Below, in pieces: positions 1 to 9,733 of a DNA stretch of 64,000 bases. The notes under the pieces are model-generated. The model ran no database searches. It was not told where the DNA came from and worked only from the letters and a program-made list of their open reading frames with translations. A program made the position numbers and the translations under genes. The first letter of the stretch is position 1. Each line of letters starts with the position of its first letter. Source of the DNA: Mycoplasmatota bacterium (GTDB taxonomy: Bacteria; Bacillota_I; Bacilli_A; Izemoplasmatales; Hujiaoplasmataceae); NCBI GenBank assembly GCA_016342455.1, contig JAEIOE010000006.1, forward strand, positions 1 through 64,000, given 5' to 3'.

Positions 1-70
1 TTCAACTAGTCTTTTTAAACCTCAAGAATATATCGCTTAATTCATTCTTCCATTAAACTTTTGACACTAC

Positions 71-571
71 CTAATCTTCTTCAAGCAATGAGTAGAAAAG
101 TTCATCCCACCACTCGTTTTTACGTTCTACATAGATACACTTTTTAAAATGACCCTCTAAACGCAACTTCAATTTTTCACATACCCTTTTGCTAGCTATA
201 TTTTCTGGTTGACAAGTCGCAACGATTCTATGGGCTTTATCAACTTCAAATGCATGTTTAATAAAAGCTTCTCCTAATTCTGTAATGATTCCAAGATTTT
301 GATACTTTTTATTTAAAACCCAACCTATTTCATAGGTATCTCTCATAAACCAATTGTGATAAACAAAATGACCTATGAGCTTATTGTTTTCTTTTAAGAT
401 AATACCATGTACAGGATCTTTTGATTTTATTAACTCTAAAATTCCTGCTTCATCCAATACTCCATGATCAAAGAATCTCATTGTAAACTCATCTTCTAAA
501 TATTCTTTTAGATTAGACGTATCTGTTTCATTTATCGCTCTAGTATATACTTTCTTTGAATCTATCCTCAT
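71..571 (-). CDS. GNAT family N-acetyltransferase (RimJ/RimL-like)
   Basis: ORF track; GNAT-like pattern IGWVLNKKYQNLGIITELGEAFIKHAFE...ATCQPENIASKRVCEKLKLRLEG. Confidence 0.85.
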   Translation of the reverse strand: MRIDSKKVYTRAINETDTSNLKEYLEDEFTMRFFDHGVLDEAGILELIKSKDPVHGIILKENNKLIGHFVYHNWFMRDTYEIGWVLNKKYQNLGIITELGEAFIKHAFEVDKAHRIVATCQPENIASKRVCEKLKLRLEGHFKKCIYVERKNEWWDELFYSLLEED

Positions 572-572
572 A

Positions 573-1487
573 TTACTTCTTCCTAGCTCTTGGATGTGTA
601 TTTAAATACTCTGATTTTAACTTTTCTTTTGAAACTCTCGTATATATTTGAGTAGTTGATAAAGAAACATGTCCCAATAATTCTTGAACCACTCTTAAAT
701 CTACTCCATTGTTAATCAAGTGAGTAGCGAATGAATGTCTAAAAGAATGGGGTGATATTTTAAGTGTGGAAGCTTGGTGTTCTAACTCTTTTTCTAAAAT
801 AAGATTGATCCCTCTGTTGCTTATCTTTTCCCCTCGGAAGTTTAGAAAAAGACTTGTTACAGATTCTTTATTTCTTAATGCTAACTCTGGTCTGGCATTA
901 AGCAAATAATCTTGAATAGTTAGAATGGCTGTATCATGAAGTGGAACAACTCTTTCTTTGTTTCCCTTTCCATGAATTAATATTGTTTTTGTTAAAAAAT
1001 CTACATTTCTTATTTCTATGTCTAACAGTTCTTGAGCACGAAGCCCTGAACCATATAACACTTCAAATATAGCTTTGTTTCTTTTTCCCAAAGCCTTAGT
1101 TGTATCTATATTATCCAAAAATTCAATCATTTCTCTTGGGTAAACAAATTTAGGCAACTTACGATTCACCTTCGGTAATACGACGAATTCAAAGGGATTT
1201 TCCTTAACGATTTCTTCTTCATATAAAAACTCATAAAAACTTCTTACGGCCGATATCTTTCTTGATATTGATTTAGGAGAATACTGATTGTATAAATATG
1301 TGATATAGAATTTAGCAATTCTATTAGACACATGCATTAGATCTCCTAATTCTTCTTGATTTAGAAAATTAATGAGATTATTAATATCATTACTATAAGA
1401 AACAACAGTATTTTTTGAATACTGTCTTTGATATTCTAAATAGTCTTGATACATCAATAATAATTCAGTGTTATTCAAGAACACCAC
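573..1487 (-). CDS. xerC: Tyrosine recombinase XerC/XerD-like
   Basis: Catalytic motifs SGLRAQELL, HSFRHSFATHLINNGVDLRVVQELLGH, TTQIYTRVS; immediately downstream of and overlapping trmFO. Confidence 0.85.
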   Translation of the reverse strand: MVFLNNTELLLMYQDYLEYQRQYSKNTVVSYSNDINNLINFLNQEELGDLMHVSNRIAKFYITYLYNQYSPKSISRKISAVRSFYEFLYEEEIVKENPFEFVVLPKVNRKLPKFVYPREMIEFLDNIDTTKALGKRNKAIFEVLYGSGLRAQELLDIEIRNVDFLTKTILIHGKGNKERVVPLHDTAILTIQDYLLNARPELALRNKESVTSLFLNFRGEKISNRGINLILEKELEHQASTLKISPHSFRHSFATHLINNGVDLRVVQELLGHVSLSTTQIYTRVSKEKLKSEYLNTHPRARKK

Positions 1488-2778
1488 TTCCTATCATATC
1501 TTTCACTGCTTCTAAACTTCTATTAGCATATAATTGTTTACGATCGCTTTTTTTATGTTTATCTTCTAATGAAGGAAAAATACCAAAATTAGTATTCATT
1601 GGTTGAAAATCAGATGGATTCGTATTCGCTATGTAATAACTTTGAGATCCTAGAGCTGTGAACTTAGAAAACTCAAACAAATCCATTTCTCTTAGTAATC
1701 TAGACATATTTAATCCAGCGATAAAACCAGAACCAATTGATTCAACATAACCTTCCACTCCACTTAATTGACCAGCAAAAAAAATCTTCGGATTTTTCTT
1801 TGACTGATAACAACTATTAATAGTTGTTGGTGCGTTTATAAATGAGTTTCTATGCATGATACCATACCTAATTATATTAGCATTTTCTAGTCCTGGTATC
1901 ATCCTAATAATGCGTTTTTGTTCAGAAAACGTTAAATGAGTTTGAAAGCCTACGATATTAAACATACTTTTTCTAAGGTCATCTTGTCTTAATTGAACAA
2001 CTGCATAAGGTCTTTTTTCACCTTCTAAGCCTAAACCAACAGGTTTCATTGGGCCATAGGTTAAGGTTTGATATCCACGTCTTGCCATTTCTTCAAATGG
2101 CATACAGCCTTCGAATACTTTTAGTTCAAACTCTTTTAATTCTACCGTTTTTGCATTGATTAGTTTGTTATACCAAATATCATATTCTTCTTTCGTCATT
2201 GGACAGTTGATATAGTCCGCTGTCCCTTTGTCATATCTACTCTTAAAGTAGGCTTTATCCATATTGATAGAATCAAATTCAATAATAGGCGCTATTGCAT
2301 CAAAAAAGTATAGTAAATCTTCACCCACAAATTCTTTTATATTTTCCATTAGCTCAGGACTAGTTAGTGGACCAGTTGCGATAATGGTATAGTGATCAAA
2401 ATCAATACTCGTAACTTCTTCATCAATGATTTGAATCAAAGGATTACTTGTAAGAGCTTCAGTAATGTATCCAGAAAAATTGTCTCTATCAACCGCTAAA
2501 GCACTACCTGCTGGAACTTTATTATTATCAGCGGCTTTAATGACTAAAGAGTCTAACATTCTTAACTCTGCTTTCATTAAACCAGCTGCATTCTTAACAT
2601 CATCCGAACGCAAAGAATTAGAACAAACTAGTTCAGCGAACAAATCACTTTTTTGAGCATCATTTTTGACTAATCTCTTCATTTCATATAAATTTACTTC
2701 TATTCCTCTTTTAGCTAACTGATAAGCAGCTTCAGAGCCAGCCAATCCAGCACCTATTACATTTACAATTGGTTTCAA
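1471..2778 (-). CDS. trmFO: Methylenetetrahydrofolate-tRNA-(uracil-5-)-methyltransferase TrmFO
   Basis: N-terminal FAD motif VIGAGLAGSEAAYQLAKRG; CSNSLRSD; GYVESIGSGFIAGLN. Confidence 0.95.
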   Translation of the reverse strand: MKPIVNVIGAGLAGSEAAYQLAKRGIEVNLYEMKRLVKNDAQKSDLFAELVCSNSLRSDDVKNAAGLMKAELRMLDSLVIKAADNNKVPAGSALAVDRDNFSGYITEALTSNPLIQIIDEEVTSIDFDHYTIIATGPLTSPELMENIKEFVGEDLLYFFDAIAPIIEFDSINMDKAYFKSRYDKGTADYINCPMTKEEYDIWYNKLINAKTVELKEFELKVFEGCMPFEEMARRGYQTLTYGPMKPVGLGLEGEKRPYAVVQLRQDDLRKSMFNIVGFQTHLTFSEQKRIIRMIPGLENANIIRYGIMHRNSFINAPTTINSCYQSKKNPKIFFAGQLSGVEGYVESIGSGFIAGLNMSRLLREMDLFEFSKFTALGSQSYYIANTNPSDFQPMNTNFGIFPSLEDKHKKSDRKQLYANRSLEAVKDMIGSGVLE

Positions 2779-2837
2779 TTTAACACATCCTCTTAAAGTT
2801 TATTATAACATAATTTAAACAATTTAAATAAATAAAA

Positions 2838-2855
2838 GGGCGGTTCACACCGCCC
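2838..2855 (-). terminator. Rho-independent terminator of the GH13 gene
   Basis: GGGCGG-ttcaca-CCGCCC stem, followed on the minus strand by a T-rich tract. Confidence 0.75.
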
Positions 2856-2861
2856 TAAAGT

Positions 2862-4151
2862 TTATTTTTTTAATCTTAAAATGATTGGTTCTAACCCCAA
2901 ATCCATCAATCCATTAGTAACATGTACAATTTTAGAGTTTAGATAATTACGATAACGTCCATCTTCTAAGTCCACAGCTAACTGTCCAAAAGCTAGTCCT
3001 ACATTAAAGATACCAACAAATTTGTCTGTTTCATTTTCAACTGTGTTATAAGCCACTCCATCTATTTCAGGGATTTTTATATCAAAAATACCTTTTGCAA
3101 AAATAGACTTCTTTTTTAGTTTATTTAACTTCTTAATGAATTCTGAAATATTACCATTTCTATGAAATAATTCTTTTTCAAATAAGGAAGGTTTATTTTC
3201 AGCTAAGAATTCTTCTCCAGCATAAAGCATCACCGCTCCTTTTTGAAAATAATTTAAGGCTGTCCAGTTTTTGATTTTATCTAAATCATTTCCTACATAT
3301 TTAGCAATTCTATCAAAATCATGGTTTTCTAAGTTTTTCATTTTAACATAATTAGACGGATAAATTTCTTCTTGTCTCTTTATCGCTTCCAAATAATCTT
3401 TTAAAGGTCTTTTTCCATATAGGTAGTCTTCATAATATGGTTGAACATCATAATCATATGCCATATCGAATACTTCATATATTTCTGATTCAGACATACA
3501 ATCATGTCCTAAGTCTCTTAGGTATTTACAGAATCCCCCATGTACAGACTCACTTAACCAAAAAGTGCCTCTATTTACTCTACTTACTTTCTTTCTTGCT
3601 AGCTTCCAAAAATCTCTAGGAACAAGTGAAGCTACATCACATCTGTAAGCATCCACGCCCATCTCGCTATACATTACTAAAATATCCGTTAGTTCAACCC
3701 ATAGTTCTTTACTATTAGCGTATTCAAAATCACTTACATCAGACCAATCTTCCACTTTATTAGATATTTCACCTAAAGCATTTCTATAGAAATACTCAGG
3801 ATGTTTTTCTAATAATACTGAATCATTAGAACTATGATTATACACCACATCCATCATTATTTTCATTTTGCGTTCGTGAACTTCGTCGATTAATTCTTGA
3901 AAATCTTCCATTGTTCCTAATTCAGAAGCAATCGCTCTGTAATCCTTAATTGAGTAAGGACAACCAAGACTTCCTTTTTTTCCAACTTCACCAATTGGAT
4001 GAATTGGTAATAGATAAACAACATCTACTCCTAAATCTTTAATTCTATCAAGTTCCTTAATAACTTCTTTAAAAGTTCCGGCTTTTGAAAAATTTCTTAC
4101 ATAGATTTGATATATTACTAAATTTCTCAATTTGATTTTTGTATTCTTCAT
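2862..4151 (-). CDS. Alpha-amylase family (GH13) glycosyl hydrolase
   Basis: GH13 motifs: DVVYNHSSNDS, GVDAYRCDVASLVP, SESVHGG, ENHDFDR. Confidence 0.88.
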   Translation of the reverse strand: MKNTKIKLRNLVIYQIYVRNFSKAGTFKEVIKELDRIKDLGVDVVYLLPIHPIGEVGKKGSLGCPYSIKDYRAIASELGTMEDFQELIDEVHERKMKIMMDVVYNHSSNDSVLLEKHPEYFYRNALGEISNKVEDWSDVSDFEYANSKELWVELTDILVMYSEMGVDAYRCDVASLVPRDFWKLARKKVSRVNRGTFWLSESVHGGFCKYLRDLGHDCMSESEIYEVFDMAYDYDVQPYYEDYLYGKRPLKDYLEAIKRQEEIYPSNYVKMKNLENHDFDRIAKYVGNDLDKIKNWTALNYFQKGAVMLYAGEEFLAENKPSLFEKELFHRNGNISEFIKKLNKLKKKSIFAKGIFDIKIPEIDGVAYNTVENETDKFVGIFNVGLAFGQLAVDLEDGRYRNYLNSKIVHVTNGLMDLGLEPIILRLKK

Positions 4152-4239
4152 ATTTCCTCCGTATGGTTGTGTTTTTGATATTTAACTATATACTACTATA
4201 TTTTTCTAATATAATCTATGATTACCAAATGAATAGTTA

Positions 4240-4372
4240 TATGAAAATGTTTACATGTTTATGTGCGTTTTTCGCACATTTTTAGTGTTTTTTTTGATGT
4301 TTATGTAAAAAGTTACATACTTTTTTGTATATTTGCTTTAAAAATACAGAATTTTATGTATAATCTTACATA
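4240..4372. promoter_or_regulatory. Divergent regulatory region with three TATGTA-N6-TACATA-type dyads (4240-4257 degenerate, 4302-4319, 4355-4372) and a hairpin at 4261-4279
   Basis: TATGTAAAAAGTTACATA and TATGTATAATCTTACATA are 6-6-6 dyads; the second contains the TATAAT of the lacI promoter. Confidence 0.65.
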
Positions 4373-4386
4373 TAAGAGGTGATTTT

Positions 4387-5355
4387 ATGTCAACCATCAA
4401 AGATGTCGCAAAGAAAGCTCACGTAAGTGTCGCAACCGTTTCAAGGGTCATTAATTCAAAAGGTTATGTAAATATTGAAACAAGACAAATGGTTCTTGAT
4501 GCAGTAAAAGAATTAAATTATGTTCCAAACGAATTAGCGAGATCTCTTTTTCAAAAGAAATCTCATATTATTGCTGTATTAGTACCACATCTTACTTCTT
4601 ATTATTTTGCAGAACTCTTAGATATCATTGAAGATTTAGTTGTTAATTTGGATTACCGTCTTATGGTATGTAATTCCCATGACGATCCTGAAAAAGAATC
4701 TAAATACTTAAAGATATTTGACCAGTACAATATTGATGGACTAATTCTGATTGCAAATACACACAGAATTGAAGATTATAAAAAACTAGAAATTCCAATA
4801 GTTGAAATAGATCATAATTTATCAGAAGAAATCCCATCAGTAACCTCAAATAACTATCTTGGTGGTAAATTAGCGGCTGAGAAGCTTGTAAATGGCGGCT
4901 GTAAAAAGATTATCCACTTTAGAGGGCCATCTGATCTGGTAACCGTGAAAGAGAGAACAGAAGGATTTAAAAGCGTACTTAAGAAACGTAATATACACAA
5001 TTTTTCATATGACTTAGACTTTATTACACCTAGTGGTGAGGAAATTGAAAACGTAATATTATCTAATCCTGACTGTGATGGTATTTTCTGTGATTCTGAC
5101 GTAATGGCAATTCATGCAATTCAAGCCTTAAAAATAGCAAGAAGACTTGTCCCTGAAGAAGTTCAAGTAATTGGTTTTGATAACATTGAATTAGCACAAA
5201 TATTTAAACCTTATCTTACAACCATTAGCCAAGATAGAGAAAAAATCGGGAGTTACGCTGTAAGAACACTAATGAAACTCATCAATAAAGAGGACTTAGA
5301 ACAAGTCCATCATAAAATTGATGTGACCCTTATCGAGAGAAATACTACAAAATAA
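4387..5355 (+). CDS. LacI-family transcriptional regulator
   Basis: N-terminal HTH STIKDVAKKAHVSVATVSRVINSKGYVN; periplasmic-binding-like C-terminus; RBS aagaggtg. Confidence 0.95.
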   Translation: MSTIKDVAKKAHVSVATVSRVINSKGYVNIETRQMVLDAVKELNYVPNELARSLFQKKSHIIAVLVPHLTSYYFAELLDIIEDLVVNLDYRLMVCNSHDDPEKESKYLKIFDQYNIDGLILIANTHRIEDYKKLEIPIVEIDHNLSEEIPSVTSNNYLGGKLAAEKLVNGGCKKIIHFRGPSDLVTVKERTEGFKSVLKKRNIHNFSYDLDFITPSGEEIENVILSNPDCDGIFCDSDVMAIHAIQALKIARRLVPEEVQVIGFDNIELAQIFKPYLTTISQDREKIGSYAVRTLMKLINKEDLEQVHHKIDVTLIERNTTK

Positions 5356-5377
5356 AAACACCCAATCGGGTGTTTTT
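5354..5377. terminator. Bidirectional rho-independent terminator
   Basis: ACACCC-aatc-GGGTGT with flanking A/T tracts between convergent genes. Confidence 0.85.
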
Positions 5378-5758
5378 TTAATTACTTTCTAATTGTTCCA
5401 TTAGTTTTTCTAGCTTTTCAGCTGTTTCATCTGATATAGAATGCTCTATCCCACAGGCTTCGTGACTCGCTACTTCTTCAGATACCTCTAAGTGATCTAT
5501 TAGGAACCTTTTTAACAGTCTGTGTTTCCATAATATTTTTTTTGATACTTTTTTTCCTTCTTCGGTTAAAGAGATATTTCCATAGTACTCTTTTTCAACA
5601 AGTTTCTTTTCAATTAAAGTATTAATTGCTTTATTTACACTTGCCCTAGATACATTTAAGTGTCTAGCCAACTCAACTGATTTAACGTCTTCGCCGCCTT
5701 TTAAGCAAATTGCTTCTAAATAATCCTCTAATGATTCTGAGTACTTAGTATTATTCAT
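5378..5758 (-). CDS. DtxR/MntR-family metal-dependent transcriptional regulator
   Basis: MNNTKYSESLEDYLEAICLKG...VKSVELARHLNVSRASVNKAINTLIEKKLVEKEYYGNISLTEEGKK; internal start at 5758 preferred over ORF start 5854, overlapping the feoB 3' end. Confidence 0.9.
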   Translation of the reverse strand: MNNTKYSESLEDYLEAICLKGGEDVKSVELARHLNVSRASVNKAINTLIEKKLVEKEYYGNISLTEEGKKVSKKILWKHRLLKRFLIDHLEVSEEVASHEACGIEHSISDETAEKLEKLMEQLESN

Positions 5759-7943
5759 CACTATCTCTCCCTTCAGTTTTTTCTTTATATTTAACAAACT
5801 CGGGTAATCCACAGCTTCCTGTTTTTGCACATTTCTCACAACTACCACAAGCACTTCCTTTGTTTTTTATTAATTTTCTAATCATTAAAATAACAAATAT
5901 TACTACTATCATACTAAAAAATATTGATAATAGTGTTCCTAATTCAATTTGAGCTAACTGATATATTCCTAAAGCAACCACATAAGCTACAATCATTTCA
6001 TAAGAAATAATAAAGATTAACCACTTCCAAGACTTTAACTCTCGTTTCATCGCTGAAACAGCGGCGATACAAGGTGTACTTAGTAATGCAAATGTCATAA
6101 ATGCATAGGCTTGTGCAGTTGTAAAGTGAGCTTGAATAGAAGCATATAATAATGTTCCGTTTTGAATAACATCCCCATTAACTCCATACAATATACCTAA
6201 GGTACCTACAACAGACTCTTTTGCAACGATTCCAGTAAGTATTGAAACGGTAGCTTGCCAATCAGTAAAGCCGATTGGTTTAAATACTGGCAAGATAAAT
6301 CTACCAATACTTCCTAATAGACTATTTCCTATCTCACTTTCAGTTAATAATCTAAATGTTCCATCAACAAATCCAAAATAACTAAAGAACCAAATAACAA
6401 TAAAAGCAGCTAATAAAATTGTTCCTGCTTTTACCAGGAATTCTTTCGATCTTTCCCAAGTATGTCTTAAAGTATTCTTAATTGTAGGAGTACGATATTC
6501 TGGTAATTCCATTATATAGTTCGCAGTTGAACCTCTAAATAATACTTTTTTAAAGAAAACCGCAGATAATATTGCGACCAATAAACCTAATACGTACATT
6601 GAAAATACGACAATGAATGAACCATTTCCAAATAACGCTCCTGCAAACACTCCATAAATAGGAGCTTTTGCTCCACAGGATACAAATGGAACAATCATTG
6701 TTGTTATTTTTCTATCATCATCATTGTCTAATGTTCTTGTATTAGCGATAGCTGGTACAGAACATCCGAATCCAATTAACATTGGAATAAATGATTTGCC
6801 TGATAAACCGAATCTGCTTAAGGCTCTATCCATAATGAAAGCGGCTCTTGCCATATAACCTGAATCTTCTAATATTGCTAAGGCGAAGAAAAGTATTGCT
6901 AACTGAGGTAAGAATCCAACAACAGCGGCTAAGCCTCCAAAAATTCCGTTTGTAATAAGTGATCCAATATAATCAGCCATACCTAAACTGTTTACTCCAC
7001 CAATAATCCATGCAAAGAATTGATTGATCAACCAAACAAATTGATTGGTAATGAAAGTTCCTATTGGACCAAAAGCCAAAAAGAACACAGTAAACATGAT
7101 TAATGCAAATATAGGAATACCGAAAGTCTTACTGGTTAAGATTTTATCTATCTTATCTGTGGAAGATTCTTTCTGTACTGCGTTTTTTAAATAGGTTTGA
7201 TTTACTACCTCTAGAATTTTTTCGTATCTTGCATTTGGTAGAACCATATCAAAATCTAGAATATGTTTTTTCTTTTCTGTAAAATATAGTTCTAGTAAAT
7301 CTTTTGTTTGAATGCCATCTAAATGAATTCCATCAAGTGCTTTCAATCCATCTTCAAAAAATCTTATAGCTACAAATCTGTCATTTACTATTTTATTGAA
7401 TTTACCAATTGTTGATTCAATCTCATCATTATAAACTGTAGTTTTATGTACTTTTTGAATATCTATCTTTTCTATTGCTTGAATTAGATTATCCATTCCA
7501 ATTTTCTTACTAGCAGAAATCGGTATAATAGGAACTCCAATAATTTTAGATAGTTTTTTGTAATCAATACTGTCTAACTTTTTCTCAACAACATCCATTG
7601 CGTTTAACGCAATTAGCATTGGGATATTTGAATCTAATAATTGAAATGTCAAAAAAAGATTCCTCTCTAAATTAGAAGCATCTACAATGTTAATTATTAA
7701 ATCCATTTCTTTATTTACAATATAATTAGAAGCCACTTCTTCTTCCAAAGAAATAGTTGATAAAGAATAAATTCCTGGTAAATCAACTATAGTAGCTTCT
7801 ATATTTTTTGATATTAACTTTCCTGATTTTTTTTCTACTGTAACTCCTGGCCAATTACCAACCGATTGATTACTTCCTGTTAGATTATTGTATAGTGTTG
7901 TTTTACCAGAATTAGGGTTTCCTATTAAAGCAATGTTTAGCAT
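5751..7943 (-). CDS. feoB: Ferrous iron transporter FeoB
   Basis: N-terminal G domain GNPNSGKTTLYN, DLPGIYSL; Feo permease segments; Cys-rich tail CGSCEKCAKTGSCG. Confidence 0.96.
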   Translation of the reverse strand: MLNIALIGNPNSGKTTLYNNLTGSNQSVGNWPGVTVEKKSGKLISKNIEATIVDLPGIYSLSTISLEEEVASNYIVNKEMDLIINIVDASNLERNLFLTFQLLDSNIPMLIALNAMDVVEKKLDSIDYKKLSKIIGVPIIPISASKKIGMDNLIQAIEKIDIQKVHKTTVYNDEIESTIGKFNKIVNDRFVAIRFFEDGLKALDGIHLDGIQTKDLLELYFTEKKKHILDFDMVLPNARYEKILEVVNQTYLKNAVQKESSTDKIDKILTSKTFGIPIFALIMFTVFFLAFGPIGTFITNQFVWLINQFFAWIIGGVNSLGMADYIGSLITNGIFGGLAAVVGFLPQLAILFFALAILEDSGYMARAAFIMDRALSRFGLSGKSFIPMLIGFGCSVPAIANTRTLDNDDDRKITTMIVPFVSCGAKAPIYGVFAGALFGNGSFIVVFSMYVLGLLVAILSAVFFKKVLFRGSTANYIMELPEYRTPTIKNTLRHTWERSKEFLVKAGTILLAAFIVIWFFSYFGFVDGTFRLLTESEIGNSLLGSIGRFILPVFKPIGFTDWQATVSILTGIVAKESVVGTLGILYGVNGDVIQNGTLLYASIQAHFTTAQAYAFMTFALLSTPCIAAVSAMKRELKSWKWLIFIISYEMIVAYVVALGIYQLAQIELGTLLSIFFSMIVVIFVILMIRKLIKNKGSACGSCEKCAKTGSCGLPEFVKYKEKTEGRDSDE

Positions 7944-7944
7944 A

Positions 7945-8172
7945 TTACTCCTCGATTCTATCCACTATAATAGTTCTTGCTTCAGCTTTCCTCAGCGTTA
8001 AAGAATAACCTTTAACCATAATCTCCATAGGGTCTCCAAGAGGTGCAGTTTTTTTGACTAGAACTTTCGTGCCTGTAATTAATCCCATATCGATAATTCT
8101 TTTTCTAAGATTATTCGAATAAACTTGTTTTACAATGCAAGTTTGTCCAGGTAATATTTCTTTTAAAGTCAT
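7945..8172 (-). CDS. feoA: FeoA family protein
   Basis: 75 aa SH3-like FeoA pattern (RIIDMGLITGTKVLVKKTAPLGDPMEI); directly upstream of feoB. Confidence 0.93.
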   Translation of the reverse strand: MTLKEILPGQTCIVKQVYSNNLRKRIIDMGLITGTKVLVKKTAPLGDPMEIMVKGYSLTLRKAEARTIIVDRIEE

Positions 8173-8188
8173 AATACATACCTCCTTT

Positions 8189-8276
8189 GTTAACCTTAGC
8201 TAACTACCTTTATAAAATATAAAGCTATATTGTTAGCTTGTGTTAACATTATAGCTTCTTTTATATTTTTTGTCAA
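8189..8276 (-). promoter_or_regulatory. feo operon sigma-A promoter (-35 TTGACA 8271-8276, N17, -10 TATAAT 8248-8253) with two 16-bp operator-like elements (8232-8247 and 8189-8204)
   Basis: On the minus strand TTGACA-N17-TATAAT. GTTAACACAAGCTAAC abuts the -10 and GTTAGCTAAGGTTAAC abuts the SD. Confidence 0.85.
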
Positions 8277-8279
8277 TCT

Positions 8280-8759
8280 TTATTGCTGAATACTTTCTAA
8301 TTCAAGTAAGGCTTTTTTGATATCTAAACCCCCTTGATATTGTCCGAAAGTTCCATCCGATTTTATCACTCGGTGACAAGGTATAATTATGGGCAAATTA
8401 TTCTTCTTACAAACCGTTCCTACTGCCCTTGCTGCTCCCTCAAAACCAGCTTCTAAACTGAGCTTACTATAAGAGCACTTTTCACCATAAGGTATTTTGC
8501 TCATAACAGTTAAAACTCGCTTGCTAAAATCAGTTCCTACCAATTTATAAGGAATTTCAAAGGTTTTACGAATTCCTGTCAAATATTCATCAATTTGCTT
8601 CATAGTTAATTGAATAATTGGAGTGATATTATCACTAATATAATTTTGTGGATTCAAATCAATTTTGGTAAGAAAGCCATCGTGCTCAAAAATTCTTATT
8701 TTGCCGATTTTACTATCATAAGTACCATTTCCCATTTTTCTATTTTTCACCACTTTCAT
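8280..8759 (-). CDS. ogt: Methylated-DNA-[protein]-cysteine S-methyltransferase
   Basis: Active-site motif IIPCHRVIKSDG and IPYGEKCSYSKLS. Confidence 0.93.
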   Translation of the reverse strand: MKVVKNRKMGNGTYDSKIGKIRIFEHDGFLTKIDLNPQNYISDNITPIIQLTMKQIDEYLTGIRKTFEIPYKLVGTDFSKRVLTVMSKIPYGEKCSYSKLSLEAGFEGAARAVGTVCKKNNLPIIIPCHRVIKSDGTFGQYQGGLDIKKALLELESIQQ

Positions 8760-8807
8760 GTTGATAATTTCTAAAAATATTACTTGATACTAGAAAAATG
8801 CTAAAAT

Positions 8808-9716
8808 TTACTTAACATATTTATCTAAAAATTCTTTAATACTCCATTCATATTTTTCTTGATCAGCATAATAAGATCCAGCATGCTGTGCATTGTTATC
8901 CGCTAAAAAAAGTTGCTTCTCACCTTTATAAGATTCATACATGTCAACTGAGTGTGTATATGGTATATATGCATCCGCTTTTCCATGTACAAACATGATT
9001 GGTACCGAAACGTTATTAATCGCTTTAATAGGCGATATTCCTTTAATATTTATTCCTGTATTTATCTTAAAAACTAATAAAGTAAACCAATAAATAGGAT
9101 ACACTGGTATTTTAAATTTTGACCAACTTAATTGTCTGATTAGCAAGCTAAAATCAGAAAAACTACAGTCACTTACGACAAATTTGATTCTTTTGTCTAT
9201 TTCAGCTTCTAAAAGCACTGTTGCTGCACCCATAGATTCTCCATAAGTACCTATGAAAATATCATCCCCATACCTCGAAATCGTGTCAGAAATCATTGTA
9301 TATAAATCATCTTTTTCCAAGTATCCTAAGCAAGTAAATTCACCACCAGAATCACCATGAAATCTTTCATCATATAGCACAATATTATAGCCGTGTTTCA
9401 TCATCATTCTAGCATACTTTAAACATCCATGATGTGTGTAAGTATGCCCGTGAGCCATGACCATAAACTTTTTAGATTCTATCTTATTTTTAAGAAAATA
9501 CGCTTGCAAATCATAGCCATATTTTGACTTAACGATATACTTAGTCGTTAGATTCTCTTTATAAAATTCCATAATACCAGGGTAATATTCAGACTCTATT
9601 TCCGCAGTTTCAATGAAGTTTCTTTTCTTTGGTTTTATAAGACCGAATGTAAATACTGTTCCTACAATAAATCCGATTAATATTAGTACCACTATAGTAA
9701 TTATTATATAAGGCAT
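8808..9716 (-). CDS. Alpha/beta hydrolase with N-terminal membrane anchor
   Basis: MAHGHTYTHHGCLKYARM; nucleophile elbow GTYGESMGAA; FVHGKADAYIPYTHS. Confidence 0.85.
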   Translation of the reverse strand: MPYIIITIVVLILIGFIVGTVFTFGLIKPKKRNFIETAEIESEYYPGIMEFYKENLTTKYIVKSKYGYDLQAYFLKNKIESKKFMVMAHGHTYTHHGCLKYARMMMKHGYNIVLYDERFHGDSGGEFTCLGYLEKDDLYTMISDTISRYGDDIFIGTYGESMGAATVLLEAEIDKRIKFVVSDCSFSDFSLLIRQLSWSKFKIPVYPIYWFTLLVFKINTGINIKGISPIKAINNVSVPIMFVHGKADAYIPYTHSVDMYESYKGEKQLFLADNNAQHAGSYYADQEKYEWSIKEFLDKYVK

Positions 9717-9733
9717 AAATTCATCTCCTTTTT

